Positions 9,472-18,406 of a DNA stretch of 64,000 nt are shown one piece after another (the stretch's first letter is position 1; every line of letters begins with the position of its first letter). The notes beneath the pieces are model-generated. The model worked only from the letters and a program-made list of their open reading frames with translations. It ran no database searches and was not told the origin of the DNA. The position numbers were made by a program, and so were the translations under genes. Source of the DNA: Methanobrevibacter sp. (GTDB taxonomy: Archaea; Methanobacteriota; Methanobacteria; Methanobacteriales; Methanobacteriaceae); the NCBI GenBank assembly GCA_017434525.1, contig JAFRFD010000075.1:1-64000 (forward strand), written 5' to 3'.

Positions 9472-9535
9472 TGTACTATTTAAAGCTTTGTTGTACAAAA
9501 ATGTACTATACAATCATTATATATAAGAAAGTACA
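9472..9535. promoter_or_regulatory. Divergent promoter with four TrpY-type TRP boxes
   Basis: Within the 92-bp gap between trpB2 and the DUF1786 gene are TGTACT (9472-9477), TGTACA (9492-9497), TGTACT (9502-9507) and AGTACA (9530-9535). The TRP box of the methanogen repressor TrpY is TGTACA. Box 1 abuts the minus-strand TATA-like TTTAAATA (about 9478-9485); box 4 lies just downstream of the plus-strand TATA-like TTATATATAAG (9518-9528). Binding would therefore be expected to block transcription of trpB2 and perhaps of the divergent gene. Confidence 0.7.
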
Positions 9536-9545
9536 AGTTTAAAAT

Positions 9546-10577
9546 ATGAGAATTTTAGCAATTGATGTTGGAACTGGAACACAAGACATGATGATTTATG
9601 ATACTGAAAAAGAACTTGAAAACTCAATTAAACTAGTTTTACCTTCCCCACACTTATATATCTCCCAACAAATAAGAGAAATTGAAAATGACATATATTT
9701 CGAAGGAGAAATAATGGGCGGAGGAAAAATAAAAAAATCAATTCTAGAACATATGGAAAAAGGATATAATGTTGTAATGGAACCAACATGTGCTAAAACA
9801 ATAAGAGATAATCTAGAACAAGTAAAGGCAATAGGAATAGAAATAGCTGATGAAACAAAAGATTATAAAGGCTATTCAAAAATTACTTTAGGAGATATTA
9901 ACATTACAAAATTATCACAATTTTTACTTGGATATGATTTGGAACTTGATTTCGACAAAATAGCAATCGCAGTTCAAGATCACGGATATAATGAAAATAT
10001 GGGAGATAGAGACTTCAGATTTGAGAAAATAAGAGAAAAAGTTTCAAAACCAATTTCCCCATTAGAATTTGGTTTTAAACAAGAAGTTCCAGAATATTTC
10101 ACAAGAATGCAGGCTGTCAGAAGACAAATAAAAAGCGAAGGAATCGAAGAACTTCCTTTAGTGATGGATACCAAATTTGCATCAATAGCAGGAATGTGCT
10201 TTGATGAAATAGCTGAAAAATTGAACAGTTATATTGTCATAGATATTGGAAATGGACATACCACTGCTGCATCAATAGAAAATGGAAAAATTCAAGGTGT
10301 ATTTGAACATCACACATCAAGCTTGACCGGAGAATCACTTGAAAGATACATAAAAAGATTAGCTTCCGGTGAAATAACACACAAAGAAGTCCACGAAGAC
10401 CACGGTCATGGGGCACACGTATTAAATCCAATATCAAAAATAGAAAAGGTAATAGTCAGCGGTCCGAAAAGAGAATTGATTGAAAAAACCAATCTTGACT
10501 GGCATCATGCAGCGCCGGGCGGAGACGTAATGATGACCGGCACCGTAGGATTAATCAAAACTGCACTGGGAAGATAG
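9546..10577 (+). CDS. DUF1786 protein, actin/Hsp70-like ATPase fold
   Basis: 343 aa. Two phosphate-binding signatures of the ASKHA fold are visible: DVGTGTQD at residues 7-14 and VIDIGNGHTT at 231-240. A late glycine-rich SGPKRE segment is consistent with the same fold. The family is often labelled a pyruvate formate-lyase activating enzyme, but nothing here supports radical SAM chemistry (no CX3CX2C). Function unknown. It diverges from trpB2 over a shared promoter with TRP boxes and is followed after 1 nt by a PHP-domain gene, suggesting an operon. Confidence 0.8.
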   Translation: MRILAIDVGTGTQDMMIYDTEKELENSIKLVLPSPHLYISQQIREIENDIYFEGEIMGGGKIKKSILEHMEKGYNVVMEPTCAKTIRDNLEQVKAIGIEIADETKDYKGYSKITLGDINITKLSQFLLGYDLELDFDKIAIAVQDHGYNENMGDRDFRFEKIREKVSKPISPLEFGFKQEVPEYFTRMQAVRRQIKSEGIEELPLVMDTKFASIAGMCFDEIAEKLNSYIVIDIGNGHTTAASIENGKIQGVFEHHTSSLTGESLERYIKRLASGEITHKEVHEDHGHGAHVLNPISKIEKVIVSGPKRELIEKTNLDWHHAAPGGDVMMTGTVGLIKTALGR

Positions 10578-10578
10578 C

Positions 10579-11238
10579 ATGCTGAAAATGGATTCACATA
10601 TACACAGTGAATATTCTCCAGACTCATCATCAAAAATTGATGATATTTTAAAAGTTGCAAAAAAAGAAAAACTTAATGTTATTGCCATCAGTGATCACAA
10701 TACAGTAGATGGAACAAGTGAAGTTTTAAAAAAAACAAGAAATACAGATATATTAGCCATTCCATCTATAGAAATTTCTTCAACACAAGGCCATATTCTT
10801 GGTTTTGGATGTGAGGAAAATATACCTCGTGACTTAACACCTGAAGATACAATTGACAGAATCCATGATTTAGGTGGTCTTGCAATAATACCACATCCTT
10901 ATTGTTTTTACCGTCATGGACTACTTCACAACACCGACTACAAAAATTTAAAAATAGATGCAATAGAGACAAAAAACGCAAGATTCATAGTAGGGTATTG
11001 TAATAGAAAAGCAAAAAAATTATCAAAAAATGAACACATTTCAGAACTTGGAGCTAGTGATGCGCACTATTACAAATTCGTTGGTGACTGTTATAGTATA
11101 GTGGATAGTGAAAAAGACATAGATAGCATTTTAAAAGCAATCAAAAAAGGAAATACAGAATCTCATGGAAAAGGAACATCAAATATCTTACTTTCTAAAT
11201 ATCTATTTGAAAAAAACATCCTGAAGAAATTTGATTAA
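10579..11238 (+). CDS. PHP-domain metal-dependent phosphoesterase
   Basis: 219 aa. The four PHP metal-binding motifs are present: HIH (His7, His9), SDHN (Asp39, His40), IPHP (His106) and SDAH (Asp161, His163). Glu65 (IEISS) is the usual bridging ligand. PHP proteins hydrolyse phosphate esters or trim RNA ends using two or three metals; the substrate cannot be told from sequence. It starts 1 nt after the DUF1786 stop codon and converges with alba. Confidence 0.85.
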   Translation: MLKMDSHIHSEYSPDSSSKIDDILKVAKKEKLNVIAISDHNTVDGTSEVLKKTRNTDILAIPSIEISSTQGHILGFGCEENIPRDLTPEDTIDRIHDLGGLAIIPHPYCFYRHGLLHNTDYKNLKIDAIETKNARFIVGYCNRKAKKLSKNEHISELGASDAHYYKFVGDCYSIVDSEKDIDSILKAIKKGNTESHGKGTSNILLSKYLFEKNILKKFD

Positions 11239-11258
11239 AAAGAGTTATTCACTCTTTT
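11238..11258. terminator. Bidirectional hairpin terminator
   Basis: AAAAGAGT (11238-11245) and ACTCTTTT (11251-11258) form an 8-bp stem with loop TATTC, and give a T-run in both directions. It covers the stop codons of the convergent PHP and alba genes. Confidence 0.6.
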
Positions 11259-11520
11259 CAATTAAAATTTCTATTATAGAGACGTTAGTTTTTTCATTAT
11301 TAAAATTATCAATTTCTTCTGTAGAAATTTTTATATCTGTAACGTCTGAGTCAGGAACAAACCTATTTCTAACTATTTCAGCAGTATCAACCGCACGACT
11401 GATAGCTTTTCCTCTAGCTCTGAGTAAAACACTGTTTGAGCCTTCATTGAATTGAGTTACGACAGCTAAAACATAATTCATCACAGGTTTGCTGCCTACA
11501 AAAATTGTGTTATTTTCCAT
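11245..11520 (-). CDS. albA: Alba chromatin / nucleic-acid-binding protein
   Basis: 91 aa, full length for Alba. The [17 protein letters not shown] start and the basic [21 protein letters not shown] stretch are the conserved DNA/RNA-binding surface; Lys12 in GSKP is the residue acetylated in Sulfolobus Alba. It dimerises and coats DNA or RNA. A second chromatin protein, a histone, is encoded near 24.8 kb. Confidence 0.95.
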   Translation of the reverse strand: MENNTIFVGSKPVMNYVLAVVTQFNEGSNSVLLRARGKAISRAVDTAEIVRNRFVPDSDVTDIKISTEEIDNFNNEKTNVSIIEILIEKSE

Positions 11521-11719
11521 AATTAACTCACCATATTAACTTTTAGTTTTCAATGTATATAAAATTTTATATCAATATAATTGAACAAATAAAAAAGATT
11601 TTATGAATATGATATGAAAATAATATAACTGATTTATAAAAAAATAAACCAATATAAGTAAATTAAAAAATAAATAAAAAAAATATAAAAAAATTAAAAA
11701 AAAATATATAATGTACAAT
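11521..11719. other. AT-rich spacer between leuA and alba
   Basis: Runs of A and T containing the alba promoter side; no gene seen. Confidence 0.5.
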
Positions 11720-13252
11720 TTAATGTGTTCTTTGAATCAACAACAATTTGTTAATAGAGTCAAGAACCGCAAGAATACTTGCCATCACAATGTCTTGATT
11801 GGTTGATCTACCGGTTGACTTATTGCCTTTAGAATCTGAACTAATTACAAAAACTTCAGCTAACGCATCAGTACCGCCAGTAATAGCTTCAAGGTTATAT
11901 TCTTCAAGTTCAATATCCATTGTGCCTTGAATTAAATGTCTAATAGCATTCAAAGCGGCATCAACTGGACCAACACCCGTACTTGCAGTTTCTCTTTCCT
12001 CACCGTCAATCTCAAGTTTTACAGTGGCGGTAGGTGAAACATTTGCACCCATTGAAATACTTAAACCCTTAATAACTATTGGAGTCTCACGGGCTGAAGA
12101 AAGTTCTGTAATTGCAATAGCCACTAAATCATCATCAGTAACGCATTTTCCACTATCGCCTAACGCTTTAATTTCATCAAAGACTTTACAAAATTGTTTT
12201 TCATCCAAATCAATATGATATTCCTTAAGTTTTGATTTTAAAGCATTGGCTCCCGTATGTTTACCCAAAACAATACGGCGAGAATGGCCAACCATTTCAG
12301 GTGACATTGGTTCATAGGTATAAGAATTGTTTAAAATTCCATGTACATGTATACCGGATTCATGAGCAAAAGCGTTATCCCCCACAATTGGCTTGTTGAC
12401 AGGCATTTTAACTCCTGTAAAGCGACCGACCAAATTGGATAGGCTGTATAATCTTGTAGTATCCAATCCTAAATCGATACCATAAGCAACTTTAAGGGTG
12501 ACAACAAGTTCTTCAAGAGAACAATTACCTGTTCGCTCACCTAAACCATTAACTGTGACATGAGCTTGATTTGCACCACATTCAATAGCAGTAAGAGTAT
12601 TTGCAGTTGCAAGACCAAAATCATTATGGAAGTGAACACTAATAGGAGTAGAAAAATTATTTTTGATATCCGTGATTAATTCATGAGTAACAACAGGAGT
12701 CAAAACACCGACAGTATCTGGAACGTCTAAAAAATCAACGCCGGCATCAACAACTTCATTGAAAACTTCAAACAGGAACTCCCTTTCAGTTCTTGTTGCA
12801 TCTTCAGCTGAAAATTCAACAGAAAGACCATGATCCTTTGCATATTCAACAGCTGAAACTGCAGTTTCTAAAATTTTTTCTTTACTCATTTTAAGCTTAT
12901 AATCGCGATGCAAAGGGGAAGTACCAATGAAAGTATGAACATAATCTAAACCGGCATCAAGAACGGCATCAATATCTGAAGATAAAGAGCGGGAAAGACC
13001 AACAAGAGTAGAATCCAAATTCATTGCACTGATTTTTTTAGCGGATTCGATTTCGCCTTTAGAAGAAGCTGGAAAACCAACTTCAATTTTATCAACACCC
13101 AAATTATTAAGTTTCTGAGCGATTTGAATTTTTTCATCTACTGTTAGAGCAACTCCAGGTGTTTGCTCACCATCCCTTAAAGTGGTATCGAAAATATAAA
13201 TCTTGTCTGCTATGTTCATATTTTCGCTTTTTAATTTTTCTATCGTTTCCAT
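11720..13252 (-). CDS. leuA: 2-isopropylmalate synthase family enzyme
   Basis: 510 aa, the full-length form with a C-terminal regulatory LeuA-dimer domain (about residues 370-500). The catalytic barrel begins with DTTLRDGEQTPG; HFHNDFG and NGLGERTGNCSLE carry the metal-binding histidine and active-site loop. These enzymes condense acetyl-CoA with a 2-oxoacid; the best reading is 2-oxoisovalerate to 2-isopropylmalate for leucine. Citramalate synthase (isoleucine) and homocitrate synthase (AksA, coenzyme B) are paralogues that sequence inspection alone does not fully exclude. GGGAAG lies 9 nt before the ATG. The isomerase and dehydrogenase genes of this type of pathway are at 45-47.7 kb. Confidence 0.88.
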   Translation of the reverse strand: METIEKLKSENMNIADKIYIFDTTLRDGEQTPGVALTVDEKIQIAQKLNNLGVDKIEVGFPASSKGEIESAKKISAMNLDSTLVGLSRSLSSDIDAVLDAGLDYVHTFIGTSPLHRDYKLKMSKEKILETAVSAVEYAKDHGLSVEFSAEDATRTEREFLFEVFNEVVDAGVDFLDVPDTVGVLTPVVTHELITDIKNNFSTPISVHFHNDFGLATANTLTAIECGANQAHVTVNGLGERTGNCSLEELVVTLKVAYGIDLGLDTTRLYSLSNLVGRFTGVKMPVNKPIVGDNAFAHESGIHVHGILNNSYTYEPMSPEMVGHSRRIVLGKHTGANALKSKLKEYHIDLDEKQFCKVFDEIKALGDSGKCVTDDDLVAIAITELSSARETPIVIKGLSISMGANVSPTATVKLEIDGEERETASTGVGPVDAALNAIRHLIQGTMDIELEEYNLEAITGGTDALAEVFVISSDSKGNKSTGRSTNQDIVMASILAVLDSINKLLLIQRTH

Positions 13253-13350
13253 AATATTACTTCCCTTTGATTAGAATTTAAAGATAAAAGTTAATAAGTT
13301 TATGTATTATTTAGATAATTTTAAAACATCGAAAAATAAAATATTCAAAT

Positions 13351-14064
13351 ATGAAACTAGGTTTTACTACACTAGCTTTGTTTATGCAACCTAATAATGA
13401 CATCATCAATCTAGCTAAAAAACACAAATTTGAAATGATAGAGATACTTGGTGAAGGGCCTTTTTTTGAAAGAGAAAATCCAGAATATAAGGACTGTGGA
13501 TTGGATGTTAGAATACATGCTGCAACAGTCGACATTAACATTGCAAGTTTAAACAGAGGGATTAGGACTGAAAGCGTTAAGCAAATGATTCAATGTGGTC
13601 AATATGCCGAAAAGATAGGTGCTAAAACTATAACCGTCCATCCGGGAATAATTGGTAGAAACGAACCACGACTTAGAAATTGGGCTCTGGAGATTGCCTG
13701 TGAAAGCGTCGGAGAAATCATTGACAACACCAATGTCGAAATTTCAGTTGAAAATATGCCAGTTAGAGGCAAATTTTTAGGAAATACCGTTGAAGAAATT
13801 GAAATGATTCAAGAGGCTACAGGTTGCAGTTTAACTATTGATACCGGTCATGGAAACACATGCGGAAACCTAGAAGAGATGCTTGAATTGAAAAACATTA
13901 GTTATTGTCATTTAAATGACAATGATGGCGTAAAGGACCAGCATATAACTTTAGGTGAAGGTACATTAGACTTAAATTTACTTAAAAAGATTGATACTGC
14001 TATTATTGAGTTAAACAACTTCGATAATGTCTTAAAGAGTAAGGAAGTAATTGAAAACTTATAA
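13351..14064 (+). CDS. Sugar phosphate isomerase/epimerase-like TIM barrel protein
   Basis: 237 aa. It follows the xylose-isomerase-like TIM barrel pattern (AP endonuclease 2 family): metal ligands are suggested by the IHAATVDIN, TVHPG, ENMP, DTGH and HLND segments spaced along the chain. The family includes endonuclease IV, but the short length and missing signatures make a sugar isomerase/epimerase or unknown activity more likely. Transcribed alone, divergent from leuA. Confidence 0.75.
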   Translation: MKLGFTTLALFMQPNNDIINLAKKHKFEMIEILGEGPFFERENPEYKDCGLDVRIHAATVDINIASLNRGIRTESVKQMIQCGQYAEKIGAKTITVHPGIIGRNEPRLRNWALEIACESVGEIIDNTNVEISVENMPVRGKFLGNTVEEIEMIQEATGCSLTIDTGHGNTCGNLEEMLELKNISYCHLNDNDGVKDQHITLGEGTLDLNLLKKIDTAIIELNNFDNVLKSKEVIENL

Positions 14065-14094
14065 TTTACTATTATTTTTTTGTTGATTATTAGT

Positions 14095-14112
14095 TATAAG
14101 TTATAACTTATA
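14095..14112. promoter_or_regulatory. 18-bp perfect palindrome, copy 2 (dispersed parS-like site)
   Basis: TATAAGTTATAACTTATA, identical to 8103-8120 and here extended to a 20-bp palindrome (14094-14113). It sits between the 3' ends of two convergent genes, where no promoter is needed. It is preceded by ATTAGT, as is a half-site near 8077-8091. Confidence 0.6.
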
Positions 14113-14136
14113 AGGTATACATTTAAAAAAATAATA

Positions 14137-14931
14137 TTAAAAGTCAATCATTGTGACTTCATAAATATCTTCTATAATATAGTCTGTCTTGTCCATCATT
14201 TTAGGAGACACTTCTTCCTGCTGTTCAATGGTTAGGACACTAACATCAGCCTTTTTAAATGCCAATATATCATTAAGTCCATCTCCAACCATCATGACTT
14301 TATAGCCTCCTTCTTTTAGGATGGATACAACTTCACATTTTCCTCTAGTCGAAACGGTTCCATATGCATTATCTTCAGGGACATCCAACATGTTAGCTAG
14401 TCTATTGATGGCTCCTTTTCTATCTCCTGAAGCAATGAATATTTCAATGCCTCTTGATTTTAATGTTTCGATAGTTTCAAAAACTTTAGGGAAAAATCTG
14501 CCGGCAGATGTTATGGTATATGCAACAACACCCAAATCCATATCAACAATCAAGGCCGATCCATTGCACAACTCCATATGTGATATTTTTTCGCGTAAAA
14601 TGTCAAATCCGTCAGTGATGTCTGAAATTTTAGTGGAATCTTCATTGTCTAAAATGTCCTTAACTTCAGCCTTTGAAACCTGCTTTGTGGAAAAACTGAT
14701 GTCAAAATCTATGTTATACTCCTTAATCACATCCGAAATAAGAGTGTTCTGGTCTAATTTCAAAAGTTTGTTGGTGTTGAATTGAAGTACAACCAATGCC
14801 AAGGCATCAGCTTGGTCAATCAAATCTAAGGAGTTAATGTCTGTAAAGATGTTTCCATTCAATACATCTTTGATTACCCTATACCTTTCTATCAATGTCC
14901 CTGAGTTATCAAAAACAACTGCCTTTTTCAT
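14137..14931 (-). CDS. HAD-superfamily phosphatase, soluble P-type ATPase-like
   Basis: 264 aa. Motif I is DNSGTLI with nucleophile Asp8; the second acidic residue of ordinary DxD phosphatases is Ser10, as in P-type-ATPase-like members. ASGDRK (motif II) and VGDGLNDILAFKKAD (motif IV, metal-binding aspartates) are present near the C-terminus. No transmembrane helices, so it is a soluble stand-alone phosphatase. Substrate unknown. Divergent from gatA. Confidence 0.82.
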   Translation of the reverse strand: MKKAVVFDNSGTLIERYRVIKDVLNGNIFTDINSLDLIDQADALALVVLQFNTNKLLKLDQNTLISDVIKEYNIDFDISFSTKQVSKAEVKDILDNEDSTKISDITDGFDILREKISHMELCNGSALIVDMDLGVVAYTITSAGRFFPKVFETIETLKSRGIEIFIASGDRKGAINRLANMLDVPEDNAYGTVSTRGKCEVVSILKEGGYKVMMVGDGLNDILAFKKADVSVLTIEQQEEVSPKMMDKTDYIIEDIYEVTMIDF

Positions 14932-15034
14932 AATTAATAATAGTTAAAAAAAATATTTAAAAGTATTTAAACAAGTATATAAACATTGAAAAATAAAATA
15001 ATAATATTATAATTTACGATTATTAGGTGTTTTA

Positions 15035-16405
15035 ATGAGCGTTATTGAAAAGTTAAACTCCATAAAAAATGGAGAAATGACAGCTAAAGAAAATGTAGAA
15101 AGCTTCATTAAAGTTATTGATGAAAATAACGAAACCATAAATGCATTTATTGAATTAAACTACGAAAATGCATTAAAACAAGCAGAAGCTATTGATAAAA
15201 AAATAGCTGATGGTGAAGAGGTTGGTGCTTTAGCTGGTTTAGTATTCGGTATAAAAGCAAACATTAATGTTGAAGACATGATTATTTCTGCAGCTTCCAA
15301 AACATTAGAAGACTACTATGGAAGTTACAATGCGACTGTTGTTAATGAAATCTTGGCTGAAGATGGAATAATTATAGGTATTTTAAATATGGATGAATTT
15401 GCAGCAGGCAGTTCAACTGAAACTTCTTACTACGGACCTACCCAAAACCCTAAAGCTATGGGAAGGATTCCTGGAGGTTCATCAGGCGGATGTGCAGCGG
15501 CAATTGCAGCTGAAATGTGCGATATCTCCATCGGTTCAGACACTGGAGGATCCATAAGAAACCCTGCATCCCATTGTGGCGTAGTTGGATTCAAACCAAC
15601 ATACGGTGCTGTTTCAAGACAAGGATTGTTAGACCTGTCAATGAGTTTAGACCAAATCGGACCATTGGCTAATGATGTAAGTGGTATTGCAGTAGCAATG
15701 AACACAATTGCAAAATATGATGAAACTGAATGCACTACACTTGACTGGAACAAACCTGACTTTACTGAAGTATTGAAAGACACTTCACTTGAAGGCATGA
15801 AAATAGCTGTATGTAAAGAATTCATTGACGTGACCGATGAGGAAATCAATAAGACTGTAAATAAGGCTATTCAAAAATTGGTTGATGCAGGTGCAGAACT
15901 TGTTGAAGTGAGTTTTGACTACATCGACTTATGTCTACCGACATACTACCTAATCAACTATGTGGAATTCTTCTCAGCCACAAGAAAATATGATGGAAGA
16001 GATTACGGATCCAGAATTGAAGAAGTATGTGGAGATGAAGTTTTAAGAAGAATAAAAATTGGTTCCCACATCGCAGAAGCTGAATTCAGTGGTAAATACT
16101 ATAAACAAGCATTAAAAGCAAGATCTGTAATTAGGGGAGAAATAACTGCAATGCTTGAAAACGTTGATTTGATTGTAGGACCTACCGTTCCAAAACTTCC
16201 TCACGAAATTGGCAGTGAATTGGAACCTATGGAAATGTATGCTTACGACATCCTAACAGTTATTGCTAACTTGGCTGGAATTCCAGCAGCAAGCATACCT
16301 GCCGGCGAAGTTGATGGTATTCCTGTAGGATTGCAGATTCAAGCAAAACCGCTGGATGACTTAAAAATTATTAAAGCTATGAGTGTATTTGAAAACACTC
16401 AATAA
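15035..16405 (+). CDS. gatA: Asp/Glu-tRNA amidotransferase subunit A
   Basis: 456 aa. The amidase Ser-cisSer-Lys triad is intact: Lys74 (GIKANINV), Ser149 (GGSSGG) and Ser173 (DTGGSIRNPAS), with the same 75 and 24 residue spacings as bacterial GatA. It hydrolyses glutamine so that GatB can amidate mischarged Asp-tRNA(Asn); in archaea Gln-tRNA usually uses GatDE. gatB and gatC are not in the window. AGGTG lies 5 nt before the ATG. Confidence 0.95.
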   Translation: MSVIEKLNSIKNGEMTAKENVESFIKVIDENNETINAFIELNYENALKQAEAIDKKIADGEEVGALAGLVFGIKANINVEDMIISAASKTLEDYYGSYNATVVNEILAEDGIIIGILNMDEFAAGSSTETSYYGPTQNPKAMGRIPGGSSGGCAAAIAAEMCDISIGSDTGGSIRNPASHCGVVGFKPTYGAVSRQGLLDLSMSLDQIGPLANDVSGIAVAMNTIAKYDETECTTLDWNKPDFTEVLKDTSLEGMKIAVCKEFIDVTDEEINKTVNKAIQKLVDAGAELVEVSFDYIDLCLPTYYLINYVEFFSATRKYDGRDYGSRIEEVCGDEVLRRIKIGSHIAEAEFSGKYYKQALKARSVIRGEITAMLENVDLIVGPTVPKLPHEIGSELEPMEMYAYDILTVIANLAGIPAASIPAGEVDGIPVGLQIQAKPLDDLKIIKAMSVFENTQ

Positions 16406-16417
16406 TCTTCTTTTTTT
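16381..16417 (+). terminator. Hairpin and T-run after gatA
   Basis: GAGTGT (16381-16386) pairs with ACACTC (16395-16400) across an 8-nt loop, followed by a T-rich run to 16417. The stem uses the last codons of gatA. Confidence 0.55.
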
Positions 16418-16427
16418 ATAAAATTTT

Positions 16428-16448
16428 TTACACTTGAAATCTACCTCT
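16428..16448 (+). repeat. Isolated full-length ORB-like element
   Basis: TTACACTTGAAA (16428-16439) followed by ACCTCT (16443-16448). This is the same two-part pattern as the origin ORBs at 28.65-28.9 kb, but 12 kb away and just downstream of gatA. Confidence 0.5.
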
Positions 16449-16499
16449 AAATTTTATAGATTATGAAATATAATAGATATATCAAGAGAGGTTATCTTT

Positions 16500-17993
16500 A
16501 TGACAAAAATTGGACTTGCTTATTTAAATGGGTCTGTTCCGGGATTTGAAGATTTCGGAAATCTGCCTACAGACATTGTTAAGGAAAATGGTCTTGTTAA
16601 TGGTATGAAGGCTTCACAAGAACTAGATGCACTAATAATTCCTGGAGGAACACTGATTGAATCCAATGATATTAACATGGATTTGAATGCTGAAATCAAA
16701 AAGATGGCAAAAGATGGAAAACCAATCATTGGAATATGTGCAGGTTTTCAGCTTCTTTCAAACCAGATTGACATCGGAAGAAAATCCCCAGTGCCAATTG
16801 TTAAAGAGGGTTTGGGCATAATCGACGTGAACTTTTCACCACTGATTACAAGCGACCGTGTTAAAGCAAAAGTGTTTGACAACTCATTTTTGGTTAAAAA
16901 TCAAACTGAAGATGTTGACGGTTTCCACACACATACATATGGTAAGGTTGAAGGGGATGCCAAACCATTATTCTATTCTAAAGTTCAAAGAATGAATTAT
17001 GGTGACACAAATGAAAAAGGTGATTATAACATCTTTTCAGGAGCATGCAACGATGATGGAAACGTTATCGGTACAATGATTCATGGAATTTTAGATGAAA
17101 ATCCAATTCTTGTAGAAAACTTAAAAGAACAAATAGATATACAAGACCTTGATGACATTTACAATAGAAATCTGCAAGTCAAAAAATTCCTGCAAAGTGA
17201 AGTGGGAATCAACACAAACATAAAAATACCTGAAATAAAACCTCTCAAAAAACCGAAATACCTAATGATAGGCAGTAATGGGTCCGACTCCGGTAAAACC
17301 TTCATACTAACAGGCCTTGCAGGTGCAATCAGAAAAAGGGGTTATAAAGTTGCATTGCTAAAAGTAGGTCCCGACGTTCGTGATATTATACCTGGACTGT
17401 ACTTGACAAAGGGAAAAATGGAAGAGTTCGCATCAATAAAAATTGGTCATTTGGGATGGCAGGATATCGAATCTACTGTCGCGAAACTTAACTCATCTGA
17501 CTATGATATTGTACTTATTGAAGGTGTAATGAGTGTATTTACCGGTCTTTTAAATGAAAAAGTACCATATTCCGCTGCTGAAATTGCAATGTCATCAAAC
17601 ATTCCTATGATACTGGCTACAGGAGTAAATAAAGGTGGAATTGAATCTGCGGCTATTGATATAGTTTCACATGCGAACATGCTTGAAAAATTTGGAGTTT
17701 CAGTAGAGGCAGTATTGCTTAATAAAGTATATAATGAAAATATATTCGACAATGTTGTGCCGTATATTAAAAACAACACCAATGTTGATAAGGTATTGAA
17801 ACTTCCAAAATTGAAAAATGCGGATATGAGAGGATTCATTCCAGAAGTTGAAATCAGATATGAGTTATTTACATCATATGCAATGGATCTGATTGAAAAT
17901 AACCTCAATATAGATGAAATAATTGGAATGGCACGTGAAGTAGAATTTGAAAAAATCTATTCGTTCGATGAAATCAAAAGTAAAGTGATATAA
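16500..17993 (+). CDS. CobB/CobQ-like amidotransferase with permuted domain order
   Basis: 497 aa. In CobB/CobQ enzymes the BioD-like P-loop domain comes first and the class I glutaminase last; here the order is reversed. The glutaminase is N-terminal, with nucleophile Cys80 in GIGICAGFQLL and a candidate partner His195 (TMIHG). The P-loop GSNGSDSGKT follows at 258-267 with a dethiobiotin-synthetase-like domain to the end. Such enzymes amidate carboxylates of corrinoid, Ni-sirohydrochlorin or cell-wall substrates using ATP and glutamine; the substrate here is unknown. GAGG lies 8 nt before the ATG. The next gene overlaps its stop codon by 1 nt. Confidence 0.8.
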   Translation: MTKIGLAYLNGSVPGFEDFGNLPTDIVKENGLVNGMKASQELDALIIPGGTLIESNDINMDLNAEIKKMAKDGKPIIGICAGFQLLSNQIDIGRKSPVPIVKEGLGIIDVNFSPLITSDRVKAKVFDNSFLVKNQTEDVDGFHTHTYGKVEGDAKPLFYSKVQRMNYGDTNEKGDYNIFSGACNDDGNVIGTMIHGILDENPILVENLKEQIDIQDLDDIYNRNLQVKKFLQSEVGINTNIKIPEIKPLKKPKYLMIGSNGSDSGKTFILTGLAGAIRKRGYKVALLKVGPDVRDIIPGLYLTKGKMEEFASIKIGHLGWQDIESTVAKLNSSDYDIVLIEGVMSVFTGLLNEKVPYSAAEIAMSSNIPMILATGVNKGGIESAAIDIVSHANMLEKFGVSVEAVLLNKVYNENIFDNVVPYIKNNTNVDKVLKLPKLKNADMRGFIPEVEIRYELFTSYAMDLIENNLNIDEIIGMAREVEFEKIYSFDEIKSKVI

Positions 17994-18406
17994 TGGCCCT
18001 TAACTTAAGTCCCGAAACAGGTGTTAAACTTACAAAAAAAGACCGTGCACATGTTTCAAAGAAAATGAAGCAGGGTTGGAAAGCAACATGTTTGATTCCC
18101 GACTACATTTTCGATGATGACGGAAATATACAAATCGGATTGGAAAAAAATCGCCGTATAGTAAGAATCGTTAAAATCCTCGATGATGGAATACACATCG
18201 AAAAGGCACTGGAAACAAAGACATTGAGAGTCAAATGGGAAAAAATAGCTTCAATAAATCAATCAAAAGAAGTTAAAGATGGTTTGGAAATACAAATGCG
18301 TGACGGGAATTACGTAACCTTCAGCATTTATAATTCATATAAAATTAAACAGAATACAGAATTTATAGCTAATTACATAGCTAAAAAGGCTAATGAGAGG
18401 AATTAA
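17993..18406 (+). CDS. Conserved hypothetical protein
   Basis: 137 aa, family not recognised. The first 25 residues are basic; the rest alternates short strands (RIVRIVKILDDGIHIEK, LRVKWEKIASIN, LEIQMRDGNYVTFSI), as in a small beta-barrel or PH-like domain. No membrane segment. Its ATG overlaps the stop of the permuted amidotransferase (TAATG), so it is translationally coupled and likely functions with it. Confidence 0.7.
   Translation: MALNLSPETGVKLTKKDRAHVSKKMKQGWKATCLIPDYIFDDDGNIQIGLEKNRRIVRIVKILDDGIHIEKALETKTLRVKWEKIASINQSKEVKDGLEIQMRDGNYVTFSIYNSYKIKQNTEFIANYIAKKANERN

Noticed and set aside
8152..9513. Longer start of trpB2 at 9513
   Set aside because: The extra 20 residues cross the TATA-like and TRP boxes; homologues begin at the MTYKIEL methionine.
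9546..10577. Pyruvate formate-lyase activating enzyme
   Set aside because: No radical SAM cysteines; actin-fold phosphate loops instead.
14321..14785. Plus-strand 154-codon ORF
   Set aside because: Lies antisense to the HAD gene, whose motifs are clear; no ribosome-binding site or recognised family.
15430..15849. Minus-strand 139-codon ORF
   Set aside because: Shadow of gatA, with its triad in the plus frame.
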